21,684 nt of DNA. It comes from Xanthobacteraceae bacterium. Lineage in GTDB: Bacteria > Pseudomonadota > Alphaproteobacteria > Rhizobiales > Xanthobacteraceae. Shown here piece after piece: positions 7,929 through 15,093 of the stretch. The position numbers were made by a program, and so were the translations under genes. Each line of letters starts with the position of its first letter. The stretch's first letter is position 1. The stretch lies in the NCBI GenBank assembly GCA_030043285.1, contig JASHXZ010000115.1, positions 1 through 21,684 of the forward strand, read 5' to 3'. Below the pieces are notes generated by a model. That model did no database searches, was not told the origin of the DNA, and saw only the letters and a list, made by a program, of their open reading frames with translations.

Positions 7929-8852
7929 CTAAATCTTCAACAGCCGCTTGGCGTTGCCGGCATAGACCTTGGCTTCGTCGGCGGCGGGCAGGCCGAGCGT
8001 CTTGATCACCGCGACGCCCTGCTTCTTGAGCACTTTGAGCGGCGGTGCGTCGGTGCCGAAGATGAAGTGATCGGCGCCGACCGTCTCGACCGCACAGCGC
8101 GCCGCCGGTGGATGATAGCAGGTCGATTCCAGATACATCATTTTCAGGTAATGGCTCGGCGGATGCTTGATCAGCATCGGCTCGTAGGGGCCGAGGAAAT
8201 AGGCCTCGTCCTGCAGATTGTAGGCGTAGTCCATGCGCCCGATCATCTCGCAGATGCCGCCGCCCAAATGCGTGCCGACGAGCTTGAGCGTCGGGAATTT
8301 CTCGAAAATGCCGCGCACGATCAGCCGGGCGATGGCGAGCGCATTGTCCATCGGCCGGCCGACGCTCGAGGCGAGGCGATACTCCTTCAGCCGCTCTTCG
8401 CCGAAGCCGACCGCGGGCGGATGGATGACGACCGGCACGTCGAGCTCGGTCGCGAGCTGGAAGAACGGCAGGCACTCGTCGTCGTCCGGATAATGCCCGG
8501 GCAGGCTGGAGAGGATCCAGGCGCCTTTGAGGCCGTCTTCTTTGACGGCGCGCTCCCATTCGCGCAGGAACTCCTCATCGCCGCCCGGCACCGCCGACGC
8601 CATGCCGTAGATCGTCGGATATTTGTTCTGCAATGAGGCGATGTAGCGGTTCACTTTGCGCACGGTATCGAGTTGCTGGTCGCGATCCATGCCGCGCAAT
8701 TCGTGGATCGGCTGGCTGACCAACGTGGCGTCGACGCCGGCCTCCTGTTGGGCGTCGAGAACATTCTCGATCGTCATCGGGCAGCGGCCTTGCCAGAACG
8801 GCGCCGCCAGCTGCTCGGGTGTCTGCACGTGGGTATGAAAGTCGATGATCAT
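7929..8852 (-). CDS. Amidohydrolase family protein (ACMSD-like metal-dependent hydrolase/decarboxylase)
   Basis: A 307-residue TIM-barrel protein of the Amidohydro_2 / ACMSD group, which decarboxylates or hydrolyses aromatic-derived acids using one divalent metal. All expected ligands are visible: His6 and His8 (DFHTH), His144 (VVIHPPAVG), His195 (LVGTHLGGG) and Asp268 (FGTDAPPL). The C-terminal AKVYAGNAKRLLKI is the usual family ending. It is cytoplasmic. It follows the MFS transporter after 33 bases on the same strand, so the two probably share a transcript and a substrate. The start has only a weak GAG ahead of it. A second, clearly different ACMSD-like enzyme lies on the other side of the MFS gene at 10439. 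Exact substrate unknown; gamma-resorcylate or similar hydroxybenzoates are family possibilities, not evidence. Confidence 0.87.
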   Translation of the reverse strand: MIIDFHTHVQTPEQLAAPFWQGRCPMTIENVLDAQQEAGVDATLVSQPIHELRGMDRDQQLDTVRKVNRYIASLQNKYPTIYGMASAVPGGDEEFLREWERAVKEDGLKGAWILSSLPGHYPDDDECLPFFQLATELDVPVVIHPPAVGFGEERLKEYRLASSVGRPMDNALAIARLIVRGIFEKFPTLKLVGTHLGGGICEMIGRMDYAYNLQDEAYFLGPYEPMLIKHPPSHYLKMMYLESTCYHPPAARCAVETVGADHFIFGTDAPPLKVLKKQGVAVIKTLGLPAADEAKVYAGNAKRLLKI

Positions 8853-8885
8853 GGTTGCACTCTGCAGATGAAGGATGGATGCGCG

Positions 8886-10265
8886 TCAGGCTGTCCGCGG
8901 CGTCGGCGAAAGCTGTTCGAGCGTCTTACCCGCGGTCTCGATCGAAAATAGCGTGCAGGTGACGGCGCCCAGTACGGCAAATACCGCGAACATGCCGAAC
9001 ACGCCGCCGACGCCGTAAGCCGGAAGGATGAGGCCGACCAGATACGGTCCGACCACCGATGACAGCCGCTGCGCGACGCTCGATGCGCCGCTGCCGATGG
9101 CGCGCAAGTGATTGGGATAATTCTCCGCCGTGTACATGCCGAGCGAGCCGGGGATCATGCCCATGGCGGCAAAGGCGAGCGTCGCCAGTACGCCGAGCGC
9201 GAGCGCGCTCAGGTTCGGCACAAACGCCGCGATGAAGAGCGGCACCGCGGCGAGCAGAAAGCCGCCGGCGTAAGCTTTCTTGCGCCCGATCCGGTCGATG
9301 GTGAACGCGGCGAGCACCAGGACGAACAGCCCGACCAAGCTGACCACGAAACCATAAAAGTTCGATTGTGCGACCGGCAGGTGGTAGACCTTGCGCATGA
9401 TGCTCGGCAGCCAGCCGGTGATCGAGTAGGTGAGCAGATAGGCGCAGAACCAAAGCATCCAGAGCGACAGCGTGCGCTTGCGATAGACGCCCTGGAACAG
9501 ATCGGCGAAGCGCGCCGGCGCCGCGACGACCGGCGCCACGTCGGCGGGGATCGCCGGCAGCGGCACGGTGCCGCCGGCGGAGACCAGCGACTCGATCCGG
9601 CTCAGCACGCGGTCGGCGTCCTCGTTGCGGCCGCGGCTTGCCAGCCAACGCGGCGATTCCGGCAGCACGCGGATCATCGGCAGCACCAGCAGCACGGGCA
9701 CGCCGCCGAACACGAACATCCATTGCCAGCCCAGCATCGGGACCACGAACGTACCGACCAGCGCCACCGTGGTCAGCCCGACCGGAAACATCGATTGCTG
9801 CAGCAGTACGAAACGGCCGCGCTCGCCCGATTTGGCGAATTCGTTGATGTAGGTGTTGGCGATCGGCACTTCGCCGCCGAGCCCGATGCCTTGGAGAAAA
9901 CGCAAGGCGAGCAGCGTCGGGTAATTGCCCGCCAGCACGCAGGCAAAGCTCATCAGCGAGAACAGCACGATGTTGCCGACCATCAGCGGCACGCGGCCGT
10001 ATTTTTCGGCGAGCGCGCCCGACGCCACGCCGCCGATGACCTGGCCGAGATAGCCGACGGAAATCAGCGCGCCGATTTGCGCGGGCTTGATGTCCCACAG
10101 CGGGATCAGCGCCGGCAGCACGTAAGCCACAGTGAGCGCATCGAACGCATCGGAGAAATTCACAGCGCCGACGATCAGCCGGATCTTGTTGTGCCAGCGC
10201 GAACGCGGCAGCCGCTCGATGCGGGCGGCGATGCGGTAGCGATCCAAGGAGCTCGTGGCGTCCAT
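8886..10265 (-). CDS. MFS transporter (organic/aromatic acid or sugar porter type)
   Basis: A 459-residue inner-membrane protein with about twelve hydrophobic segments. MFS signatures are present: the loop 2-3 motif in GALAEKYGRVP, its second-half copy in FTIDRIGRKKAY, and PESPRWLASRGR after the sixth segment, as in AAHS and sugar porters. The Asp in NFSDAFDALTVAYVLP of the first segment fits proton-coupled acid symporters. I chose the ATG at 10265, preceded by GGGGA; the frame is open for 44 more codons but these are arginine/histidine-rich and overlap the divergent promoter region. Direction of transport is inferred as import because of the neighbouring amidohydrolases, with which it probably forms a functional unit. 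Substrate unknown. Confidence 0.9.
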   Translation of the reverse strand: MDATSSLDRYRIAARIERLPRSRWHNKIRLIVGAVNFSDAFDALTVAYVLPALIPLWDIKPAQIGALISVGYLGQVIGGVASGALAEKYGRVPLMVGNIVLFSLMSFACVLAGNYPTLLALRFLQGIGLGGEVPIANTYINEFAKSGERGRFVLLQQSMFPVGLTTVALVGTFVVPMLGWQWMFVFGGVPVLLVLPMIRVLPESPRWLASRGRNEDADRVLSRIESLVSAGGTVPLPAIPADVAPVVAAPARFADLFQGVYRKRTLSLWMLWFCAYLLTYSITGWLPSIMRKVYHLPVAQSNFYGFVVSLVGLFVLVLAAFTIDRIGRKKAYAGGFLLAAVPLFIAAFVPNLSALALGVLATLAFAAMGMIPGSLGMYTAENYPNHLRAIGSGASSVAQRLSSVVGPYLVGLILPAYGVGGVFGMFAVFAVLGAVTCTLFSIETAGKTLEQLSPTPRTA

Positions 10266-10374
10266 GTTTCCCCACGCCCATGCGCAGCGACATTCTCGGA
10301 TTGCAGGGCTGCCATGATGGTGAACCAACTCGCGGCGGCGTACAACTCGCTCCCGCGTCAGCCGCGCGGTCGCG

Positions 10375-10403
10375 TTGACCGGGAACGGTCGGCTCACTAA
10401 AAT
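10375..10403 (+). promoter_or_regulatory. Near-consensus sigma-70 promoter of the divergent amidohydrolase gene
   Basis: TTGACC (10375-10380), a 17-base spacer and TAAAAT (10398-10403) match the vegetative consensus in five of six positions each. Transcription would begin near 10410, giving a leader of about 29 bases to the GTG at 10439, which has GGGAG in front of it. The spacer holds an inverted repeat, GACCG (10377-10381) and CGGTC (10386-10390), that could be a regulator's site, overlapping the -35. No regulator gene lies next to it. The promoter also rules out a TTG start at 10406. Confidence 0.65.
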
Positions 10404-10438
10404 CGTTGAATCGTCAGGCCGTTGGCCGGGAGCCCGCT

Positions 10439-11470
10439 GTGCATATCATCGACTCGCATTTCCATTGGTGGCCGCGATCGATTTTCGAACGGCTGTGCAA
10501 GCGCAGCGACCATCCGAACGCGAGCGTCAACAACAAGGGCGGCTATCAATACCTGCGCCGCGCCGACAGCAGCTGCCATCTCAATTCCTGGGCCGAGTGG
10601 TTCGATCTCGACAAGCAGCTCGAATACATGGACAGCCTGGGCCACCAGGTCGACGTGGTCTGCTCGATCGGGCCATTCTCCGTCGCGTTCTCCGACATGC
10701 CGCTCGCCGAAGGCCGCGATTATGCGCTGATGTGGAACGAGGAGATGGCCGGCGCGCAGAAGAAATATTCCGGCCGGCTGTGGGCGAGCGCGGCGGTGCC
10801 GCTCCAAGACACGCGCACCGCCATCGAAGTGGTCGACGATGCCGTCAACCGCCTCGGCCTGATGGGCGTCAACCTGCCCGGCAGCGTCGGCGAGGACGCC
10901 CGCATCGACGCCGAGCGGCTCGAGCCGTTCTACGCCCATTGCGAAAAACTCGGCTTGCCGCTGTTCCTGCACCCGACCGATGTGATCTTCCAGGACATGC
11001 TCGACGGCTATGACGGCGCCCTGCATTTGAGTCTCGGCCGCGTCATCGAGGTCAGCGTCGCGGCGATGCGGCTCATCCTGTCGGGGCTGATGGAGCGGCA
11101 TCCGCGGCTGAAAATCGTGATGTCGCACACCGGCGGCTCGCTGCCCTATCAGGCCGGCCGCATGGACAAGAACTCCAAGGCCGCCAGGCTGCCGCGGCCG
11201 GTGCAGGACTACATGCGGCGCATGTACACCGATACGGTGTCGCCGCACTCGGCCGGCATCAAGTTCGCCATCGACTATTACGGCATCGATCACGTCATGT
11301 ACGGCACCGATTATCCCTGCTGGGATCCGGCGCCGTGCCTGAAGCTGATCGAGGACATCCCGCTCTCTGCGGCCGACAAGCAGAAGCTGTTCTACGACAA
11401 CGCGCGGCGCATCCTTGGGCTGAAAGACCCGGTCAAGACGCAGCCGGCGCGCGAGCCGGCGCTGGCGTAA
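10439..11470 (+). CDS. Amidohydrolase family protein (second ACMSD-like enzyme)
   Basis: A 343-residue Amidohydro_2 TIM-barrel protein. Metal ligands are visible with the GTG start counted as 1: His7 and His9 (IIDSHFHWW), His178 (PLFLHPTDV), His230 (VMSHTGGSLPY) and Asp291 (YGTDYPCWDP). The ending KLFYDNARRILGL is typical of the family. It probably decarboxylates or hydrolyses an aromatic or muconic-type acid in the cytoplasm. The GTG at 10439 is preferred over a TTG at 10406 because GGGAG precedes it and the promoter at 10375-10403 would put the TTG ahead of the transcript start. It is divergent from the MFS gene, with 173 bases between. It is not a recent duplicate of the protein at 7929-8852: the loops between metal ligands differ throughout. 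Confidence 0.88.
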   Translation: MHIIDSHFHWWPRSIFERLCKRSDHPNASVNNKGGYQYLRRADSSCHLNSWAEWFDLDKQLEYMDSLGHQVDVVCSIGPFSVAFSDMPLAEGRDYALMWNEEMAGAQKKYSGRLWASAAVPLQDTRTAIEVVDDAVNRLGLMGVNLPGSVGEDARIDAERLEPFYAHCEKLGLPLFLHPTDVIFQDMLDGYDGALHLSLGRVIEVSVAAMRLILSGLMERHPRLKIVMSHTGGSLPYQAGRMDKNSKAARLPRPVQDYMRRMYTDTVSPHSAGIKFAIDYYGIDHVMYGTDYPCWDPAPCLKLIEDIPLSAADKQKLFYDNARRILGLKDPVKTQPAREPALA

Positions 11471-11554
11471 GGCCGTAACGCGCAGACAGCGCCTCGCCGT
11501 CGCCAGCGGCACAGCTGCCACTGTCGTGTAGCCGCTGCGACAGAGGTTGCCGTC

Positions 11555-11605
11555 TTGCTTGTCCGTACAACCACTTTGTATATCGCGATCGGTTGATCTA
11601 TCGCG
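11555..11605 (+). promoter_or_regulatory. Candidate promoter and operator of the phosphoesterase gene
   Basis: TTGCTT (11555-11560) is followed after 18 bases by TATATC (11579-11584), a moderate vegetative-type match. Overlapping and just after it, TATCGCG occurs twice as a direct repeat (11581-11587 and 11599-11605), and CGCGAT/ATCGCG (11584-11589, 11600-11605) is also an inverted pair. This arrangement would suit a repressor site at the start of transcription. The evidence is sequence pattern only. Confidence 0.3.
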
Positions 11606-11717
11606 GTCTGTTGCTACCATTCATTGTGGCTGCTATCCTTTTCGACGGGGCAATCAATGCTTGTCGGACTGTACCTCACATCACGCGTCTAGCGCCGTCC
11701 GTCGGCTGCGGCCTTCT

Positions 11718-11737
11718 CCATTGCTGCTTCGCAATGG
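11718..11737 (+). other. Leader hairpin upstream of the phosphoesterase
   Basis: CCATTGC and GCAATGG form a perfect seven-base-pair stem with a six-base loop, ending 49 bases before the start codon. If the candidate promoter at 11555 is real, this would fold in the 5' untranslated leader. No known riboswitch is recognised. Confidence 0.3.
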
Positions 11738-11786
11738 CGCGCGGCTTCGATCTGGTTTTGTGCGATTTGGATTTGGAGGGTAATCC

Positions 11787-13304
11787 ATGGCTAATCAGCT
11801 GGCGTCGATCAAGCACATCGTCCATTTGATGTTGGAGAACAGATCGTTCGATCAGATGCTGGGCTTCCTCTACGAGGCCACCGGCAACAGGTCGCCGCTC
11901 GGCCATCCGTTCGATGGCCTTCAGGGTAACGAGTCCAACCCCGACGACGCCGGGCGCAACATAACGGTCTATAAAATCGGCGGCAGTTCGCCGCATCCGT
12001 ATCTGATGCCCGGCGCGGACCCCGGAGAAGGTTTCTACAACACGAATTATCAGTTGTTTTCGACCGACGATCCGGCGCCCGACGCGACGCCCACGAACAA
12101 AGGTTTCGTCATCAACTTCAAGGCGGCGATCGCTTCCGATCAGGCCCAGCATTTCAAGGACAGTCTGCCTGGAACCGACCCATCGGAAATCATGGGAATG
12201 TACGGCCCGGACATGCTTCCCATCATGTCGGGATTGGCCAAGGGATTCGCCGTCTGTGACCAGTGGTTTTCATCGGCGCCGACGCAGACGATTCCGAATC
12301 GCGCTTTTGCCGCCGCAGGGACGTCGCAGGGTCACCTCGACAATCATGTGAAAGTATTCACCTGCCCGAGCATCTACGGACGCATGTCAGACAAAAACGT
12401 CGATTGGGGAATTTTCGGGTATAACCGCGATCCGCTGACGCGCCTGGATTACACCGACACGCAGCATGCCGACGAGCATCACTTCGGTCATTTCCGCGAC
12501 TTCCAGGCGCGGGCTACGGCCGGAACGCTGCCGGCCTATAGTTTTCTCGAACCGGACTTCGGCGCGAGCGGCAACAGCCAACACCCGAACTATGACGTGT
12601 CGTTGGGCGATCAACTCATGCACGACGTCTATTATACGGTGCGCAACAGCCCGAACTGTAACGACACGCTGCTCATCATCAATTACGACGAGCACGGCGG
12701 GAATTATGACCACGTGCCGCCGCCGTCAGGCGCGGCGCCGCCCGATAATCTGGTTGGCGAGTTCGGCTTCGACTTCAAGCGGTTCGGCGTCCGCGTGCCG
12801 GCATTGCTGATATCGCCACGGATCGCCGCCGGCACCGTTTTTCGCGCCAAACGCGGCGTGATCGACCACACGTCCGTGCTCAAGACCCTTGAATTGCGCT
12901 GGGGCCTCGATCCGCTAACGGCGCGTGACAAGGCTGCGGCCGATCTCGGCGACGTGCTGACCCTGGCGCAGCCGCGCCAGGACGACCCGCTGGCCGGGGT
13001 CGAGATACCGAGCTCGAACCCACCGCACCCCAACCAATCGGCCCCCTCGGTGATCGAAAAGCTTCATGCCGATAAGGTGTCACAGCTGCCGCTGCGCAAC
13101 GATAAAGGCACCTACGATCGTCACGTTCCGCCCGATCTATCCTCCAGTGCGGCGATTGGCGATTACATTCAGGCGCGCACGGCGGCGTGGACCCAGCACG
13201 TGGCACGTCGGCGCCAACGCCGCGCGGCACGCAAGCCACCAACGCCGGCGCACAACAGCAGCGGGAGGCGCGCTGCGACGCGCCGCGCGCCTCGTCATCG
13301 CTGA
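11787..13304 (+). CDS. Phosphoesterase-family protein (phospholipase C / acid phosphatase AcpA-like), no signal peptide
   Basis: A 505-residue enzyme of the PF04185-type family that hydrolyses phosphodiester or phosphomonoester bonds of phospholipids. Family blocks are intact: Glu17-Asn18 in IVHLMLENRSFDQMLG (metal ligands), the nucleophile block SAPTQTIPNRAF at 163-174 (Thr165 or Thr167 as candidate), and Asp301-Glu302 in NYDEHGGNYDHVPPP. After the catalytic core, a C-terminal tail from about residue 473 is rich in arginine (HVARRRQRRAARK and RRAATRRAPRHR). Most relatives are exported by Sec or Tat, but here the first catalytic block begins eleven residues from the start, so a cleavable signal is absent. 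A strong GGAGGG supports the start. It may act inside the cell or leave by another route. No secretion genes are near. Confidence 0.88.
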   Translation: MANQLASIKHIVHLMLENRSFDQMLGFLYEATGNRSPLGHPFDGLQGNESNPDDAGRNITVYKIGGSSPHPYLMPGADPGEGFYNTNYQLFSTDDPAPDATPTNKGFVINFKAAIASDQAQHFKDSLPGTDPSEIMGMYGPDMLPIMSGLAKGFAVCDQWFSSAPTQTIPNRAFAAAGTSQGHLDNHVKVFTCPSIYGRMSDKNVDWGIFGYNRDPLTRLDYTDTQHADEHHFGHFRDFQARATAGTLPAYSFLEPDFGASGNSQHPNYDVSLGDQLMHDVYYTVRNSPNCNDTLLIINYDEHGGNYDHVPPPSGAAPPDNLVGEFGFDFKRFGVRVPALLISPRIAAGTVFRAKRGVIDHTSVLKTLELRWGLDPLTARDKAAADLGDVLTLAQPRQDDPLAGVEIPSSNPPHPNQSAPSVIEKLHADKVSQLPLRNDKGTYDRHVPPDLSSSAAIGDYIQARTAAWTQHVARRRQRRAARKPPTPAHNSSGRRAATRRAPRHR

Positions 13305-13325
13305 AAGCGAGGCGGGACGTGCGCC

Positions 13326-13361
13326 CCTGATAAAGAACCTGATAACGAACCTGATAAAGAA
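13326..13361. repeat. Three tandem 12-base units
   Basis: CCTGATAAAGAA, CCTGATAACGAA and CCTGATAAAGAA stand head to tail in the 85-base space between the convergent phosphoesterase and PEP-mutase-family genes; only one base differs among the three. It is too short to be a gene or CRISPR and has no dyad symmetry, so it is probably slippage-type repeat DNA. An upstream stem GAGGCGCGC/GCGCGCCTC (13265-13293) overlaps the end of the phosphoesterase frame and lacks a T-run. Confidence 0.6.
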
Positions 13362-13389
13362 GGAGTCTGCTGCTGTTCTGCGATAGGCG

Positions 13390-14259
13390 TTACTGCTTCG
13401 GCGCAAAGCGCTCGTCGATGCTTTCCCATTTATCGTAGCCGACGAGCGCTTTGTACTCCTCGAAATCCATGCCGTCGTTGCGCAGCGCGAACTTGCCCGA
13501 CTTCATGTCGGTGAGCACGCGTTCGACCGCCTTGGCGGCATGCATGACGGTGTCGAGGCCGAGCACGGCGCAGTGAAAACCGAGCTGGCCGAGCTCGTCC
13601 ATCGACAGGATCGGCGTGTGGCCGCCCATCAGCGGATTGCAGATCTGCGGCACGTCGAAGGCGCGGCCGATGCGCTCTAATTCGTCGATCGAGCGCGGCG
13701 CCTCGATGAAGATGCCATCGGCGCCGGCGCGGATGAAACGCTCGGCGCGGCGCATCGCCTCGTCGAGATCGTAGACGGCGCGGGCGTCGGTGCGCCCCAG
13801 GATCCAGGTCTCCGGATTGATCCGCTCCGAACAGGCCGCCTTGATCTTGGCTTCGGCCAACTCGATCGGCACCACCTTCTTGCCGACCATGTGGCCGCAG
13901 CGCTTCGGCCATTGCTGGTCCTCGATCAGGATCGCGCTCACGCCCATGCGCTCGTAGGTCTGCACCGTGTGCACGACGTTCTTGACGTCGCCGTAGCCGT
14001 CGTCGCCGTCGACGAACACCGGCAGGTCGCACGCCGACATGATATCGCGCACCGCGGCGGCGATCTCGCCAAAGCCTTTGAGCCCGACGTCCGGCACGCC
14101 GTAGCGCGCGCCGACGGCGGGAAAGCCGCCGATGAAATAAGTTTCAAAGCCGATCTTCTGGACCAAGCGCGCGCTCAGCGCATCATGGGCGCCGGGCACG
14201 ACCAAAAAACGCTTTTCGGCGATGGCTTTGTTGATGATCTGGCGGAAGCTTGAGGGCAT
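13390..14259 (-). CDS. Isocitrate lyase / PEP mutase family protein
   Basis: A 289-residue TIM-barrel enzyme that makes or breaks a C-C or C-P bond in a 2-oxo-acid or related substrate with Mg2+. Metal-site blocks are present: DGDDGYGD at 84-91, Glu113 (ILIEDQQWPKRC) and GRTDAR at 155-160. The loop KRCGH at 119-123 carries Cys121, the base found in isocitrate and methylisocitrate lyases and some oxaloacetate-type decarboxylases, and unlike the NTS-type loop of true PEP mutase. A lyase or decarboxylase is therefore more likely than phosphonate synthesis, and no phosphonate genes are nearby. The start at 14259 has GGAG seven bases upstream; the longer form to 14298 adds 13 unconserved residues. 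It lies 54 bases after vapC on the same strand and may be co-transcribed with it. Confidence 0.87.
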   Translation of the reverse strand: MPSSFRQIINKAIAEKRFLVVPGAHDALSARLVQKIGFETYFIGGFPAVGARYGVPDVGLKGFGEIAAAVRDIMSACDLPVFVDGDDGYGDVKNVVHTVQTYERMGVSAILIEDQQWPKRCGHMVGKKVVPIELAEAKIKAACSERINPETWILGRTDARAVYDLDEAMRRAERFIRAGADGIFIEAPRSIDELERIGRAFDVPQICNPLMGGHTPILSMDELGQLGFHCAVLGLDTVMHAAKAVERVLTDMKSGKFALRNDGMDFEEYKALVGYDKWESIDERFAPKQ

Positions 14260-14313
14260 CGGTACTCCGTTGCGGCCATTTCGTTCTGAGCAATGCAACC
14301 TGCAAGATCGTCT

Positions 14314-14748
14314 CTATTCAGTATTCAAATCCATTACACCAAACCCTTCCTTTCGCGCCGCAGTTCCGAGCCGTTCGTCGAGCGTGACCACGATAAGCGA
14401 TGAAGGCCGTTGCTCTGCTGCTGAGAATGCCGCCGCAAGCTGCAGCGCATCGGCAGCGCGCAGCGCATGCACGCGAAGAAAGCGGATTGCCGTATCGCGG
14501 AGACTGTCGCTTGGATCGATTTCTTGCCATTTGTTTTCGAATTCGTGCAAACGACGCAGGGCGCGAGTCATAATTTGCTCGTCGGCAGTCCCATCGCGCT
14601 CTTGGCGCGCGAGCGCCGACATGCATTCGATGCGCGAACCCCACCAAACGAACATCGCGGAATCCTTCTCAAGAAGCGCCTGCAAACGCCGGGTCAATGG
14701 CTCGGCAACAAGAAGCGGCACGATCGCTGATGCGTCCCAGAACTTCAC
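14314..14748 (-). CDS. VapC-like PIN-domain toxin ribonuclease
   Basis: A 144-residue PIN-domain protein expected to cut RNA (often tRNA or rRNA) when freed from its antitoxin. The acidic active-site residues are visible: Asp5 (MKFWDASAIVPLL), Glu41 (SRIECMSAL), Asp100 (LRAADALQLAAA) and Asp124 (VTLDERLG). Length and order are as usual for VapC. Its ATG overlaps the antitoxin gene's stop by four bases (14745-14748), so translation is coupled. Transcription probably comes from the palindromic promoter at 15044-15088. The target RNA cannot be deduced. Confidence 0.92.
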   Translation of the reverse strand: MKFWDASAIVPLLVAEPLTRRLQALLEKDSAMFVWWGSRIECMSALARQERDGTADEQIMTRALRRLHEFENKWQEIDPSDSLRDTAIRFLRVHALRAADALQLAAAFSAAEQRPSSLIVVTLDERLGTAARKEGFGVMDLNTE

Positions 14749-15044
14749 CGGCCTTCGCGCCGCTCCTCAAGAAGCGCCTCCAATGCTGATGCGCCGCCTT
14801 TCAGCCGCGGCGGCTCCTCGGTCAACAGCCATTGCGGCAATCGTCCGCCCCCGGGACGAACAACGCCGTTGCGGATCAATCGGGCGAGGCGTCCATCGTC
14901 GTCCTCTTGCGCACCATCTGCCACAGGTTCTAGGCGGGCTACCGGGCGGCCGCGGTCGACGATGAGGACTGCGGAGCCGCTCTTCAATCCGTCGATCAGC
15001 GCGCTAAGGCGGTTCTTGGCTTCGGAAATGCTAACGGTTTTCAT
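14745..15044 (-). CDS. Type II antitoxin, Phd/YefM-like (VapB partner)
   Basis: A 99-residue antitoxin. The N-terminal part (MKTVSISEAKNRLSALIDGL, then VLIVDRGRPVARLEPV) is the Phd/YefM DNA-binding and dimerisation fold. The C-terminal half (GRLARLIRNGVVRPGG, then LEALLEERREG) is the expected toxin-wrapping tail. The frame is open to 15158, but I start at 15044: family similarity begins exactly there, and the longer form would read through both operator palindromes and overlap the upstream gene. No Shine-Dalgarno precedes this ATG, and the predicted transcript start falls on it, so the mRNA looks leaderless. Autorepression by antitoxin or complex at the adjacent palindromes is likely by analogy with the family. 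Confidence 0.9.
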   Translation of the reverse strand: MKTVSISEAKNRLSALIDGLKSGSAVLIVDRGRPVARLEPVADGAQEDDDGRLARLIRNGVVRPGGGRLPQWLLTEEPPRLKGGASALEALLEERREGR

Positions 15045-15088
15045 TAAGCTAAAATAGCTTAAGGGACGAAGCCATTCAAGCTTGAATG
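15044..15088 (-). promoter_or_regulatory. Promoter and double palindromic operator of the toxin-antitoxin pair
   Basis: Two perfect palindromes lie in the 49 bases between the molybdopterin gene's stop and the antitoxin start. One has TTAAGCTA and TAGCTTAA around three bases (15044-15062); the other is the unbroken 16-mer CATTCAAGCTTGAATG (15073-15088). Read on the minus strand, TTGAAT (15079-15074) and TATTTT (15056-15051) stand 17 bases apart, each matching the vegetative consensus at four of six positions. Thus the -35 lies in one palindrome and the -10 in the other. The start point would be at or within a base or two of the A of the ATG at 15044. Confidence 0.65.
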
Positions 15089-15093
15089 CTCGT

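Larger units (their letters stand above)
11471..11786. other. 316-base gap with promoter-like and hairpin sequences ahead of the phosphoesterase
   Basis: No gene is convincing here. The first part contains CAGCGGC (11504-11510) and GCCGCTG (11531-11537), a possible stem after the amidohydrolase gene but without a T-run. The region from about 11550 is visibly more AT-rich than its surroundings. It holds a candidate promoter, a repeated TATCGCG, a hairpin and a strong Shine-Dalgarno (GGAGGG, six bases before the ATG at 11787); the first three are listed separately. Two overlapping short frames of 78 codons lack family resemblance and ribosome-binding sites. Confidence 0.4.

Noticed and set aside
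9108..10400. A 430-codon plus-strand frame and a 455-codon minus frame (8926-10293)
   Set aside because: Both overlap the MFS gene in other frames; charged, low-complexity translations without membrane segments show they are shadows.
10397..11620. A 407-codon minus-strand frame opposite the second amidohydrolase
   Set aside because: The plus-strand frame has all five metal ligands plus a promoter and Shine-Dalgarno; the antisense translation has no recognisable motif.
13265..13310. GC stem at 13265-13293 and TCGCT/AGCGA hairpin at about 13298-13310 as a terminator
   Set aside because: Neither is followed by a T-run in either direction, and the first lies inside the phosphoesterase frame.
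13390..14259. Phosphonate biosynthesis by a PEP mutase
   Set aside because: The KRCGH loop with its cysteine points to the lyase side of the superfamily, and no phosphonopyruvate decarboxylase or other phosphonate gene is present.
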